From Micromonospora tulbaghiae (GTDB lineage Bacteria > Actinomycetota > Actinomycetes > Mycobacteriales > Micromonosporaceae), in assembly GCF_900091605.1 (NCBI RefSeq), contig NZ_FMCQ01000005.1, forward strand, positions 372,001-436,000: 64,000 nucleotides of DNA, in the 5' to 3' direction. A model generated the notes under the pieces. That model did no database searches, was not told the origin of the DNA, and was given only the letters and a program-made list of their open reading frames with translations. How positions within the stretch are numbered: the first letter of the stretch is position 1; every line of letters starts with the position of its first letter. The position numbers were made by a program, and so were the translations under genes. Shown piece by piece: positions 8,711 through 15,315 of the stretch.

Positions 8711-9151
8711 ATGGCATACCAGCCGGCCATGGTGCCGCCGAAGAAGTCCAAGCGAACCTTGTTCATCGTGCTCGGCGTGGTGCTGGCGATCTGTTGCTCC
8801 GGCGGTGTGCTCGCCGGTTTCTTCCTCTTCCGGGCCGTGCAGGAAGCCACCGGTCCGGCCCGGTCCACAGCGGAGACGTACGCCGAGGCGATCGTCGACC
8901 GCGACTATCCCGCCGCGTACCGGCAGTTCTGCTCCTCGGTGCGCGACCGGGTCAGCGAGGCGGACTTCACCCGGCAGCAGTCCTCCCAGCCGGAGTTCAC
9001 CGGCTACGAGATCACCGGGCTCAACGTGTCGAACAACAACGGGCGGGTGAGCGGGTCGACGACCATCCGCTTCACGCCGGCGGTCGGCACGAACGTGACG
9101 CAGTCGTTCCCGATGGTCAAGGAAGACGGCGAGTGGCGGATCTGCGAGTGA
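8711..9151 (+). CDS. Membrane-anchored NTF2/DUF4878-like protein
   Basis: A 146-residue protein with a short cytoplasmic head (PKKSKR), one hydrophobic helix at about residues 16-38, and an extracellular domain. The domain begins STAETYAEAIVDRDYPAAYRQFCSSV and ends MVKEDGEWRICE, the pattern of DUF4878/NTF2-like lumazine-fold domains. Such proteins are common, uncharacterised surface-attached factors in actinomycetes. TACCCT sits seven bases before the ATG, so a leaderless start is likely; the in-frame upstream sequence from 8606 overlaps the divergent methyltransferase start and is not used. Confidence 0.7.
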   Translation: MAYQPAMVPPKKSKRTLFIVLGVVLAICCSGGVLAGFFLFRAVQEATGPARSTAETYAEAIVDRDYPAAYRQFCSSVRDRVSEADFTRQQSSQPEFTGYEITGLNVSNNNGRVSGSTTIRFTPAVGTNVTQSFPMVKEDGEWRICE

Positions 9152-9193
9152 GCCGGTCACGTGCCGCCGCGTGACACCTGATCCACTTGTCGC

Positions 9194-9604
9194 ATGGCCT
9201 CATCTTTCGCCACACCGCTTCCGCCGGCCGTCGAGGACCGGCTCGCCCGCGAGCGCAACGTCTGGCTCTGCACGCTACGCCGTGACGGCTCCCCGCACGT
9301 CACGCCGGTGTGGTTCGTCTACGCCGACGGCGTCTGGTGGATCGGCTGCGAGGGGCGCAGCGTGAAGGCCCGCAACGTGGCGGCCGACCCCCGCGTCTCG
9401 CTCGCCCTGGAGGACGGTGTCCACCCGGTCGTCGCGGAGGGCGAGGCCCGCGTACACCGCACCGGCTTCCCGCCCGGGATCGTCGCGGCATTCGCCGAGA
9501 AGTACGGCGGATGGGACATCCGGCAGCCGGTCACCGCGGACGGTGACCGGGTGCTGCTGGAGGTGCCGGTCCGGCGGTGGCTGCTCGCCGGCACGGCACG
9601 CTAG
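9194..9604 (+). CDS. PPOX-class (F420- or FMN-dependent) oxidoreductase family protein
   Basis: A 136-residue split beta-barrel protein of the pyridoxamine-phosphate-oxidase superfamily. Diagnostic segments are WLCTLRRDGSPHVTPVWFVY at about 24-43, IGCEGRSVKARNVAADPRVSLALED, and the C-terminal DRVLLEVPVRRWLLAG. In actinomycetes such small proteins often use coenzyme F420 or act as flavin-linked general-stress proteins. Cofactor choice cannot be settled from sequence alone. It follows the DUF4878-like gene by 42 bp on the same strand, but the substrate gives no hint of a shared pathway. Confidence 0.8.
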   Translation: MASSFATPLPPAVEDRLARERNVWLCTLRRDGSPHVTPVWFVYADGVWWIGCEGRSVKARNVAADPRVSLALEDGVHPVVAEGEARVHRTGFPPGIVAAFAEKYGGWDIRQPVTADGDRVLLEVPVRRWLLAGTAR

Positions 9605-9740
9605 TCCCCGGAGAACCCCAGTAGGAGATCTCGTTCGGGGCACCCGCGTCGTCGTCTGGCGGCGCACGCGATCATGCCCGAGACCACCGACGAAACCGGC
9701 GGGTCATCGCGGCCCGGATTCCTGTGCCACTCTCTGCGCC

Positions 9741-10595
9741 ATGCGCTTGTCGTCGGGCCTGGGAGTCGCCGCGGTCGTGGCCGGGCTGCTGTCGGTCGGA
9801 GCGGCGCTGCTCGCCATGCGGGAGGCGTCGCTTCTGTGGGCAGTGGTCACGCTGGCGGCGCTGGCTGGCCACGCGCTCACCGCCTCCGGTACGCCCCGGG
9901 TGCGGTGGGGCGTCGCCGCCGGCGCCGGGGTTTTCGCCCTGGTGGCAGCGGCGAACCTGCTCTGGCACCGAGAACGGGTGGCTGACGCGGGCGGGCCGCG
10001 GGGGAGCCAGGCGGCGACGCGGACGTACTTTGTGGAGAGCCTGCGGGAGGGCCTGGACCAGCAACGCCTGACCGCGTGGGGCTTGGCACTCGGCGTACTC
10101 CTGCTTTCCGTTGCCGTGCCGGCGTTGCCGGCACGCGGCGGACGGCGGGGTGTGGTGACGACGGTCCTGGCGGTGGCCGTGCTCGTCTGGTGCGAGCTGA
10201 GCGTGGCGGCGACGCCCGGCGACCCGCCGCTGCCCGAGCTGCTCCTGGCGCTGCAGCCGGCGTTGCTCGCCGCGCTCGTGACCGCCGGGGTGCTGGCGTG
10301 GTCCGGATGGCGGGGCGACCGGCGCGGACTCCTCACGGCGGGGATGGTCCTGCTGGCGGTGGTCGCCGTGCGGGCCTGCGCGGACCTCGCCTCCGCGTGG
10401 GCGAGTTGGTGGAGGTTTGTCGAGCCCGCCAGGGACGCCTTCCTGCAACCGGGATTCATGGTGAGCGTGGGTGCTTCACCAGGAAGCGCCCTTGAGGTGT
10501 CCTCGGCAGTGGAGACAGCAGTTGCGCTCGGCGGCGTGGGGCTGGCGGTCGTCGGCGCTCGGCGTGCTCTCCGTGAGACCGAGGGCCGCGGATAA
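9741..10595 (+). CDS. Multi-spanning membrane protein of unknown function
   Basis: A 284-residue protein with roughly seven hydrophobic helices, among them SSGLGVAAVVAGLLSVGAAL at the N-terminus, LAGHALTASG, GVAAGAGVFALVAAANLLW and LLALQPALLAALVTAGVLAW. An outside or inside loop (ADAGGPRGSQAATRTYFV) contains no known motif. No transporter or enzyme signature is visible. Start ATG at 9741 is preceded by CACTCT seven bases upstream. It converges with the MerR gene 7 bp beyond its stop. Confidence 0.6.
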   Translation: MRLSSGLGVAAVVAGLLSVGAALLAMREASLLWAVVTLAALAGHALTASGTPRVRWGVAAGAGVFALVAAANLLWHRERVADAGGPRGSQAATRTYFVESLREGLDQQRLTAWGLALGVLLLSVAVPALPARGGRRGVVTTVLAVAVLVWCELSVAATPGDPPLPELLLALQPALLAALVTAGVLAWSGWRGDRRGLLTAGMVLLAVVAVRACADLASAWASWWRFVEPARDAFLQPGFMVSVGASPGSALEVSSAVETAVALGGVGLAVVGARRALRETEGRG

Positions 10596-10602
10596 CGGGC
10601 GC

Positions 10603-10974
10603 CTACGGGTGCGTGTCGGTGATGGCGATGACCTCGTCGAGGCGGTCCAGCGCGGCCCGCAGGTCGTCGACCTTGGCCTGGATGCGCTCGCGCTCGGCGC
10701 GCAGCATGGCCCGCTGTGCGGGGTCGGTGTGCCCGGAGTCCCAGCACGGCAGGAGTTCCGCGATCCGGCTGCTGGTCAGCCCGGCCGCGTACATCTGCTG
10801 GATGAAGCGCACCAGCGTGATCGTGTCCGGCCGGTAGAGGCGCTGGCCGGACGCGCTGCGCCGGGGGACGAGAAGACCCTGTTCCTCGTAGTAGCGCACG
10901 GCGCGCACCGAGACACCGGCGCCCCGCGCCACCTCACCGATGCGGATCAGCCGCTCGGCTGCGGTCGTGGTCAT
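10603..10974 (-). CDS. MerR-family transcriptional regulator
   Basis: A 123-residue MerR-type activator. The winged-helix DNA-binding half is IRIGEVARGAGVSVRAVRYY (residues 9-28), followed by EEQGLLVPRRSASGQRLYRP. A long coiled-coil dimerisation helix (RAMLRAERERIQAKVDDLRA) follows. The C-terminal effector domain is almost absent, with no metal-binding cysteine cluster; one Cys is seen in LLPCWDS. GAGGGG lies a few bases before the ATG. It is divergent from the SDR gene across a 75-bp gap containing a near-perfect palindrome in an over-long promoter spacer, so it probably controls that promoter. Confidence 0.9.
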   Translation of the reverse strand: MTTTAAERLIRIGEVARGAGVSVRAVRYYEEQGLLVPRRSASGQRLYRPDTITLVRFIQQMYAAGLTSSRIAELLPCWDSGHTDPAQRAMLRAERERIQAKVDDLRAALDRLDEVIAITDTHP

Positions 10975-11010
10975 GGTGACCCCTCTCACCCCGATCCCGG
11001 CGATCGACAC

Positions 11011-11042
11011 TTGCCTCTGACGTCAACGTCAGGTTTTAGCGT
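11011..11042 (+). promoter_or_regulatory. MerR-type promoter/operator of the SDR gene
   Basis: TTGCCT (11011-11016) and TAGCGT (11037-11042) are separated by 20 bp, longer than the usual 17, which is typical of MerR-activated promoters. The spacer contains the inverted repeat CTGACGT-CA-ACGTCAG (11017-11032). The predicted start of transcription falls at or next to the SDR ATG at 11050, so the mRNA would be leaderless. The regulator gene is divergent, as in classic MerR pairs. The role is inferred from this arrangement. Confidence 0.7.
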
Positions 11043-11049
11043 ACCCGGC

Positions 11050-11778
11050 ATGGACATCAACGACTCGATCGCTCTCGTCACCGGAGCCAACCGCGGCCTG
11101 GGCCGCGCCTTCGCCCAGCGCCTGCTCGAACGGGGCGCCCGCAAGGTCTACGCGACGGCCCGCCGGCCGGAGACCGTCGACCTGCCCGGGGTCGAGGTGC
11201 TGCCGCTCGACATCACCAGTCCCGCATCGGTACGTGCCGTCGCCGCTGCCGCCCCGGACGTCACGCTGCTCGTCAACAACGCGGGAATCCAGACCGGAAC
11301 CGACCTGGTGACCGGTTCGCTGGACGCGGTGCGGCACGAGGTGGAGACCAACGTGCTCGGCCACCTGGAGATGATCCGGGCCTTCGCGCCGGCGCTCGCC
11401 CGCAACGGCGGAGGCGCGATCGTGAACGTGCTCTCCGCCATGTCGTGGTTCGGAACCAGGGGCGCCGGCGCGTACCACCTGACCAAGGCTGCCGCGTGGG
11501 CGATGACGAACGGCGTACGCCTGGAACTCGCCGACCAGGGCACGCTCGTGACGGCGGTGCACCTCGGCCTGGCCGACACCGACATGTCCGCGGGCTGGCC
11601 CGTCGACAAGATCGCGCCGTCCGATCTGGCCGACGCGGCGCTCGACGGCGTCGAGGCGGGTTCCGCCGAGGTCCTCGCCGACCAGTGGAGCCGCGACGTC
11701 AAGTCCCGGCTGACGCTGACGCCGGAGGAGTTCAACGCCGCGATGGACCGTGCCCTGGCGGCGCTGACGGCGGCCTGA
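11050..11778 (+). CDS. Short-chain dehydrogenase/reductase (SDR), NAD(P)-dependent
   Basis: A 242-residue classical SDR. The cofactor loop is TGANRGLG (residues 11-18), followed by NNAG (76-79) and the YxxxK active site Tyr142/Lys146 in AYHLTK, with the catalytic serine in LSAMSW (129-132). The basic ATARRP after the second strand suggests NADP(H). The substrate is unknown; such MerR-controlled SDRs are often part of electrophile or redox responses. Transcription is probably from the MerR-type promoter directly upstream, and a 14-bp hairpin follows the stop. Confidence 0.88.
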   Translation: MDINDSIALVTGANRGLGRAFAQRLLERGARKVYATARRPETVDLPGVEVLPLDITSPASVRAVAAAAPDVTLLVNNAGIQTGTDLVTGSLDAVRHEVETNVLGHLEMIRAFAPALARNGGGAIVNVLSAMSWFGTRGAGAYHLTKAAAWAMTNGVRLELADQGTLVTAVHLGLADTDMSAGWPVDKIAPSDLADAALDGVEAGSAEVLADQWSRDVKSRLTLTPEEFNAAMDRALAALTAA

Positions 11779-11793
11779 TCTGCCTACCGGCCG

Positions 11794-11830
11794 CGCTCCT
11801 CGACGGCCGGGCAGACGCCGTCGAGGAGCG
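11794..11830 (+). terminator. Intrinsic-type hairpin after the SDR gene
   Basis: A perfect 14-bp inverted repeat, CGCTCCTCGACGGC and its complement, with a 9-nt loop, lies 16 bp beyond the SDR stop. There is no T-run, as is common for actinomycete hairpin terminators. It separates the SDR from the barstar-like gene. Confidence 0.65.
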
Positions 11831-11868
11831 TCGTACTCGCGTACGGGCATGGCTGTACTCTCCCGGTC

Positions 11869-12405
11869 GTGGCCGCCTTCGACGCGGAAGCCGATCTCAG
11901 CGGAGACCGGGCTTTCCGCCTCATGAGCAATACGCCGGTGACTCTCTTCTGGCGCTCGTCGATCCTCGATCGGACGACCGGGTGGCTGCGCGATCACGGC
12001 TACCAGGTCACCCACCTGGACGCCTCGGGCTGGACGACCGAGGAGGCGATGCACCGGGACATGGCCGCAGTGCTCGGGTTTCCCGGCTACTACGGGCACA
12101 ACCTCGACGCCCTCAACGACTGCATGCGCGACGTGGTGAGCCAGGAGTACGGGTGGCCGCCCGAGGCGGCCGGCCTCGTCCTCGTGTTCACCGGCTACGA
12201 CACGTTCGCCACGCACTGCCCGCGGTCCGCCCAGATCGTGCTGGACACGATGGCGCGTCACGCCCGAAGCGCAAGCCTGATCGGCCGCCGTCTCATGTGT
12301 CTCGTCCAGAGCAACGATCCGCAGACCCGGTTCCAGCCGGTCGGCGCGGTCCCCGCGCTCTGGAACGACGCGGAGTGGGCGGACGCCAACCGCCGACCGG
12401 ACTGA
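11869..12405 (+). CDS. Barstar-family (ribonuclease inhibitor-like) protein
   Basis: A 178-residue protein whose core matches the barstar fold: a strand and helix with VTHLDASGWTTEEAMHRDM, then the hallmark LGFPGYYGHNLDALNDCMRDV at about 68-88, and VLVFTGYDTF. True barstar binds and blocks barnase through this helix-loop region. No barnase-like gene is visible nearby, so this may be an orphan inhibitor or immunity protein, or a barstar-fold protein with another role. It starts with GTG, and TACTCT lies seven bases upstream, so the transcript is probably leaderless. Confidence 0.75.
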   Translation: MAAFDAEADLSGDRAFRLMSNTPVTLFWRSSILDRTTGWLRDHGYQVTHLDASGWTTEEAMHRDMAAVLGFPGYYGHNLDALNDCMRDVVSQEYGWPPEAAGLVLVFTGYDTFATHCPRSAQIVLDTMARHARSASLIGRRLMCLVQSNDPQTRFQPVGAVPALWNDAEWADANRRPD

Positions 12406-12466
12406 CCGGGAAGCTGCCTTTCAGTCGGCCGTCGGCGCCGGAGCGGCCTGCGAGAAGCGGTCGCCG

Positions 12467-12934
12467 TCAACCGGCGAGGTGACCGGTGGCCCGCAGCAGA
12501 GCCCGGGAGAAGCGGTTGAGATCGGCACCGGCTAGCTGCGATGGGGTGAACCAGTTCAGCTCGCTGATCTCCTTGTGGTCGGGGATCGGCTCTCCGTCGG
12601 CGATGGTCGCCTGGTAGACCGCGGTGACGTAGGCGACGCGGTCGCCGTTCGGGTAGGTCACCTCGTAGTCGGGGCCGCCCAGCACGTCCAGCAGCCGCGG
12701 CCGGCTGATCCGGACGCCGATCTCCTCGCGGATCTCACGCACGGCTGCCTGGGCCGGGGACTCTCCGATGTCGACCGCACCGCCGGGTACCGCCCATCCG
12801 TTCCCGTCCTCGGCATGACGTACCAGCAGGATCCGTGCGCGGTCGTCGTCGACGACGACCGAGACCGACGGCATCTGGATCACCTCGTGGCCGATCACCG
12901 CCCGCAGCCGGGCCACGTACGACGAGACGGCCAT
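12467..12934 (-). CDS. Nudix hydrolase
   Basis: A 155-residue Nudix protein that hydrolyses a nucleoside diphosphate linked to another moiety, X. The Nudix box runs from about residue 52 to 74: GAVDIGESPAQAAVREIREE, then IGV, with the metal-binding glutamates in REIREE. The following DVLGGPDYEVTYPNG and the closing EISELNWFTPSQL fit an ADP-ribose or sugar-nucleotide pyrophosphatase, but the substrate is open. TACCGT lies six bases before the ATG, indicating a leaderless transcript. The neighbouring gene upstream ends 31 bp earlier on the same strand. Confidence 0.88.
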   Translation of the reverse strand: MAVSSYVARLRAVIGHEVIQMPSVSVVVDDDRARILLVRHAEDGNGWAVPGGAVDIGESPAQAAVREIREEIGVRISRPRLLDVLGGPDYEVTYPNGDRVAYVTAVYQATIADGEPIPDHKEISELNWFTPSQLAGADLNRFSRALLRATGHLAG

Positions 12935-12965
12935 CAGGGCACGGTAGTCGCCGGGAGGACGCTCG

Positions 12966-13499
12966 TCATGGACCGGCGTCAGGCTCGGCGGCTCCGTCTC
13001 CGGGGCGGACGGGTTGGAACACCCCGTTCTCGTTCACCCGCCAGCGCGAGTGGGCACCGCCTGGTTGTTCGAGCACGCGTCGCACCTGGCCGGCGTCGTC
13101 CAGTCGAAACGAGCTGGGCCTGTGGAAATAGAGGATCCCGTCGAGATTCGTCGGGCGCAGTCCGAGCCTGGTCAGCAGGTGTTCTGCTGCGTCACATGTG
13201 TCCGCGGTCGGTACGACGTACGCGCGCCCACGGTCGTTCTCGCAACAGCTACGCGTCTCGCAGACAGCCCAGAGGCAGGCCAGCAGTCCGGCAAGGCCCG
13301 CATCGACACACGCCTCCCTGCCGTGCGCCCGGAGGTGAATCTGGCGGTGCTTGGCGGCGATGAGGCCGCCGTTCGTCTTCTGGCACGTCGGGCACAGCGG
13401 GTATGGCCCGAGCACGACCGGCACCACTACCTCCAAGAGCCCGGGAGGTGGAGAGTCGAGTCCCACCGTTCTGCTGTGGAGCGTAGTGGCCTGCGCCAA
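12966..13499 (-). CDS. Cysteine-rich protein of unknown function
   Basis: I do not recognise this ~177-residue protein. Third-position GC is high in this frame, so I accept it as coding even though the region is poorer in GC than its neighbours. It has a CPTC pair near residue 36, then CVDAGLAGLLACLWAVC and ETRSCCEN, suggesting a structural metal site. A basic alpha/beta half follows (LDGILYFHRPSSFRLDDAG). The furthest start is a TTG; GTG codons 11 and 23-26 residues further in are equally possible, so the N-terminus is uncertain. It lies beside the tRNA-Arg integration scar and could have been brought in by an earlier insertion. Confidence 0.5.
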   Translation of the reverse strand: MAQATTLHSRTVGLDSPPPGLLEVVVPVVLGPYPLCPTCQKTNGGLIAAKHRQIHLRAHGREACVDAGLAGLLACLWAVCETRSCCENDRGRAYVVPTADTCDAAEHLLTRLGLRPTNLDGILYFHRPSSFRLDDAGQVRRVLEQPGGAHSRWRVNENGVFQPVRPGDGAAEPDAGP

Positions 13500-13569
13500 C
13501 CGCCCACTTGCCCGACATCACTTCTCGGCGCGGCTGGGCGCCGACAGTGGCCTCGGGATCTGTGTCGAT

Positions 13570-13718
13570 GGCTGTACGTTTGATCCATTGATCCGTGGCG
13601 GCGGCTGAGAGAGGAAGCACCGGCCGGCACCGACAAGCCGTTGACCTGCGGTGGGGATGGTGCGCCCGGCAGGATTCAAACCTTCTGCCGGCAGTCTTGG
13701 CTGTACAGATGGCTGTAC
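13570..13718 (+). repeat. Clustered GGCTGTAC octamers left of and inside the integration scar
   Basis: GGCTGTAC occurs at 13570-13577, 13699-13706 and 13711-13718, with a further copy at 14246-14253 inside the integrase remnant and one at 11851. The pair at 13699/13711 is a tight direct repeat spaced 12 bp apart. Short direct repeats near an att core can be arm-type integrase sites, but the motif also appears once inside an unrelated gene, so this is tentative. Confidence 0.35.
13635..13683 (+). repeat. Partial duplicate of the tRNA-Arg 3' end (att-like repeat, distal copy)
   Basis: These 49 bases match 14286-14334 at 47 positions. The last 22 (13662-13683) reproduce the 3' end of the tRNA-Arg gene (T-loop and acceptor strand), and identity ends there. 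This is what remains at the far end when an element inserts into a tRNA 3' end. The opposite copy is part of the intact tRNA. Confidence 0.75.
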
Positions 13719-13733
13719 GGGGAGGGTTCGCTG

Positions 13734-14135
13734 ATGACGCTCTCAGCGGAAGACAAGTTGGCGGTCCACGAGCTGATAGCTCTGCACGGGCATCTCATGG
13801 ACGCCGGCGAACTCGACAGGATGGACGAGCTGTTCGCTGTCGACGTGGTGTACGACGTGACAGCCTTCGGAGCTGGCGAGTTGCACGGCTGTGAGGCAAT
13901 CAAGCAAGCAGCTCTAGCCCTAGGGGACAGGAATCCTGTGGGCCACCATGTCACGAACGTCTACGTAATCGAGGACGCGGACGGGACCGTCCGGGCTGTG
14001 TCGAAAGGGATTGGCATCAATTCCAACGGATCAGTCGGCAGCGTGGTTTACGAGGACATCGTTCGTCGAGAGGCCGCAGGGTGGCGGATCGCCTATCGGA
14101 AGGTGAAACCGCGACGGGCGCCGCTGCGCCCATGA
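13734..14135 (+). CDS. SnoaL/NTF2-like domain protein carried in the integration scar
   Basis: A 133-residue cone-shaped alpha/beta-barrel protein of the SnoaL-like/NTF2 superfamily: LSAEDKLAVHELIALHGHLM, DAGELDRMDELFAVDVVYDV, HHVTNVYVIEDADG and YEDIVRREAAGWRIAYRKV are the family's helices and strands. Members are small isomerases, dehydratases or binding proteins; nothing fixes the role here. GGGGAGGG lies just upstream of the ATG. Codons such as ATA, CTA and GTA are more frequent than in neighbouring genes, consistent with foreign origin. A 9-bp hairpin follows at 14152-14171. Confidence 0.75.
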   Translation: MTLSAEDKLAVHELIALHGHLMDAGELDRMDELFAVDVVYDVTAFGAGELHGCEAIKQAALALGDRNPVGHHVTNVYVIEDADGTVRAVSKGIGINSNGSVGSVVYEDIVRREAAGWRIAYRKVKPRRAPLRP

Positions 14136-14151
14136 CTTCACCTTGTCGTCT

Positions 14152-14171
14152 GCGGCCCGCTTGCGGGCCGC
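14152..14171 (+). terminator. Short GC hairpin after the NTF2-like gene
   Basis: GCGGCCCGC-TT-GCGGGCCGC is a perfect 9-bp inverted repeat 16 bp beyond the stop codon. The two central bases mean the real loop would open to four or more nucleotides. Confidence 0.5.
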
Positions 14172-14267
14172 CTCGACTGGCTCAGGCTGCACGACCTGCG
14201 GCACGCCTGCGCGGATGAGGCCGCGAACACCTCTTCGGCTGACTTGGCTGTACGTGGGCCGTGGTGA
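14172..14267 (+). pseudogene. 3' remnant of a tyrosine-recombinase (integrase) gene
   Basis: The frame reads RLDWLRLHDLRHACA followed by a short tail and a stop at 14265-14267. LHDLRHACA is the HxxR box of phage-type tyrosine integrases. The N-terminal core, the second arginine and the catalytic tyrosine are gone, so no functional protein is possible. It lies 18 bp from the att-like repeat at the tRNA, where element-borne int genes normally end. Confidence 0.65.
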
Positions 14268-14285
14268 TCGATTCGACCGAGCGGG

Positions 14286-14334
14286 AAGCCGTTGACCTGT
14301 GGTGGGGATGGTGCGCCCGGCAGGATTCGAACCT
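14286..14334 (+). repeat. att-like direct repeat overlapping tRNA-Arg (proximal copy)
   Basis: This copy matches 13635-13683 at 47 of 49 bases and extends from flanking DNA into the 3' part of the tRNA-Arg gene. The right end coincides with the T-stem. It would be the reconstituted attachment site on the tRNA side. Confidence 0.7.
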
Positions 14335-14384
14335 GCGGCCTTGGGATTAGAAGTCCCCTGCTCTATCCGCTGAGCTACGGGCGC
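14312..14384 (-). tRNA. tRNA-Arg (anticodon TCT)
   Basis: A 73-nt cloverleaf on the minus strand: acceptor GCGCCCG pairing with CGGGCGC, D-arm GCTC/GAGC, anticodon loop CTTCTAA giving TCT, and T-arm GCAGG-TTCGAAT-CCTGC with discriminator A. The top pair of the anticodon stem is a G-A mismatch, a small oddity. CCA is not encoded. It reads AGA/AGG codons, which are rare in this genome, and its 3' end has served as an integration site. Confidence 0.93.
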
Positions 14385-14556
14385 GCGCGCCGACGGTCGT
14401 CGCGCCAAGAGGGTACCGCCGCTCCCGGCGTGCCCGGGGGTACGGGTCGGCGCGTCCGTTCCGCCGTCCAGCGTCCCACGCCGGGGCCCGGACCGGCACC
14501 ACAGTTCCGGCGGGTCCGGCGCGGGCCGGGCGGGACGCGATCCGTACCCTCGTCGG

Positions 14557-15291
14557 ATGCTGCTCGACCAGGAAACCGAGAACGAGATCGTCTTCGAGCT
14601 GTGTCAGCTCCTCGGGCGGGCCATCCTGCCCCTCACCGGCTCGGACGGACCGGGCACACCGCCCGGCGTCCTCGGCACCGCCTTCTTCTACAGCGAGCTG
14701 GTCGGCGCCACCGACGACGGCGAGATCGCGCACGAGTGGCTGCTCACCGCCGACGCGCTCACCGGCCGCGCGTACGGCGAGATCGGGTTGCGGCCGAGCG
14801 TCACCGAACCGGCCGAGGGGGCGGACGAGCCGATCGACCTGCCCGGTTTCGCCGACCACTGGCTGCACCTGCCGGAACTGGGGCTCGCCGCGATGCCGAC
14901 CGGCGGTCTGCACGGCTGGGCCGACGACCGGGGCTGGCGCTGGCGTACCCAGCATGTCACCGAGGCGGTGGCCGCGCCGGCCGACTCGGTCGCCCGGATC
15001 GGCGCGGCGCCCGCCTCGGCGTTCGTGCTGGCCCTGGGCGTCGGCGACGGCGGGTCGCGGCCGTTGGAGGCGGTGGTCGAGCGGGTCGCCCGGGACGGCG
15101 GCGAGGTGCGGGTCACGACGGAGCTGCCCGCCGGGTACGTGGGCGCGCCGGTGTTCGCGGTCGAGGCCAGGCCGGACGGCGGACCGGCGCTGCGCTGCCT
15201 GGGCGTGGTCCTGCCCGCGCGGGCGGGCGGTCACCCGATCGCCACGTTCGACCGGATCCGGTCCGCGCTCGCGGCGGTCGTCGCCGACTGA
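14557..15291 (+). CDS. Protein with weak trypsin-like-peptidase resemblance, unknown function
   Basis: A 244-residue soluble protein. The order of segments (LLGRAILPLTG, GTAFFY, HEWLLTADALTGRAYGEI, ELGLAAMP, ELPAGYVGAPVFAVEARPDG) resembles the strand order of trypsin-fold peptidases, and GYVGAPVF stands where GDSGSPVF would carry the nucleophile. Serine is absent there, and no clear catalytic histidine loop (TAAHC) is seen, so an inactive protease-like fold is the best guess and a weak one. TACCCT lies six bases before the ATG, indicating a leaderless transcript. The 172 bp between it and the tRNA hold no other feature I can support. Confidence 0.5.
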   Translation: MLLDQETENEIVFELCQLLGRAILPLTGSDGPGTPPGVLGTAFFYSELVGATDDGEIAHEWLLTADALTGRAYGEIGLRPSVTEPAEGADEPIDLPGFADHWLHLPELGLAAMPTGGLHGWADDRGWRWRTQHVTEAVAAPADSVARIGAAPASAFVLALGVGDGGSRPLEAVVERVARDGGEVRVTTELPAGYVGAPVFAVEARPDGGPALRCLGVVLPARAGGHPIATFDRIRSALAAVVAD

Positions 15292-15315
15292 ACCGGCGGC
15301 GGGACCGGTCCGGCC

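Larger units (their letters stand above)
13635..14334. mobile_element. Scar of a tRNA-Arg-integrated element
   Basis: Two 49-bp direct repeats bound a 700-bp segment. One overlaps the intact tRNA-Arg gene, the other is a truncated 3' copy. Inside are an NTF2-like gene of lower GC and a fragment of a tyrosine integrase next to the tRNA, the normal location of int in such elements. No replication, transfer or excisionase gene remains. I infer an integrative element that decayed by internal deletion. Confidence 0.7.

Noticed and set aside
13014..13583. A 189-codon plus-strand frame opposite the cysteine-rich gene
   Set aside because: Codon third positions are mixed and no conserved segment is seen; the minus-strand frame has clearly higher third-position GC.
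13662..13683. A second tRNA-Arg gene
   Set aside because: Only the last 22 nt of the tRNA are present; D-arm and anticodon arm are missing, so it is an att-like remnant.
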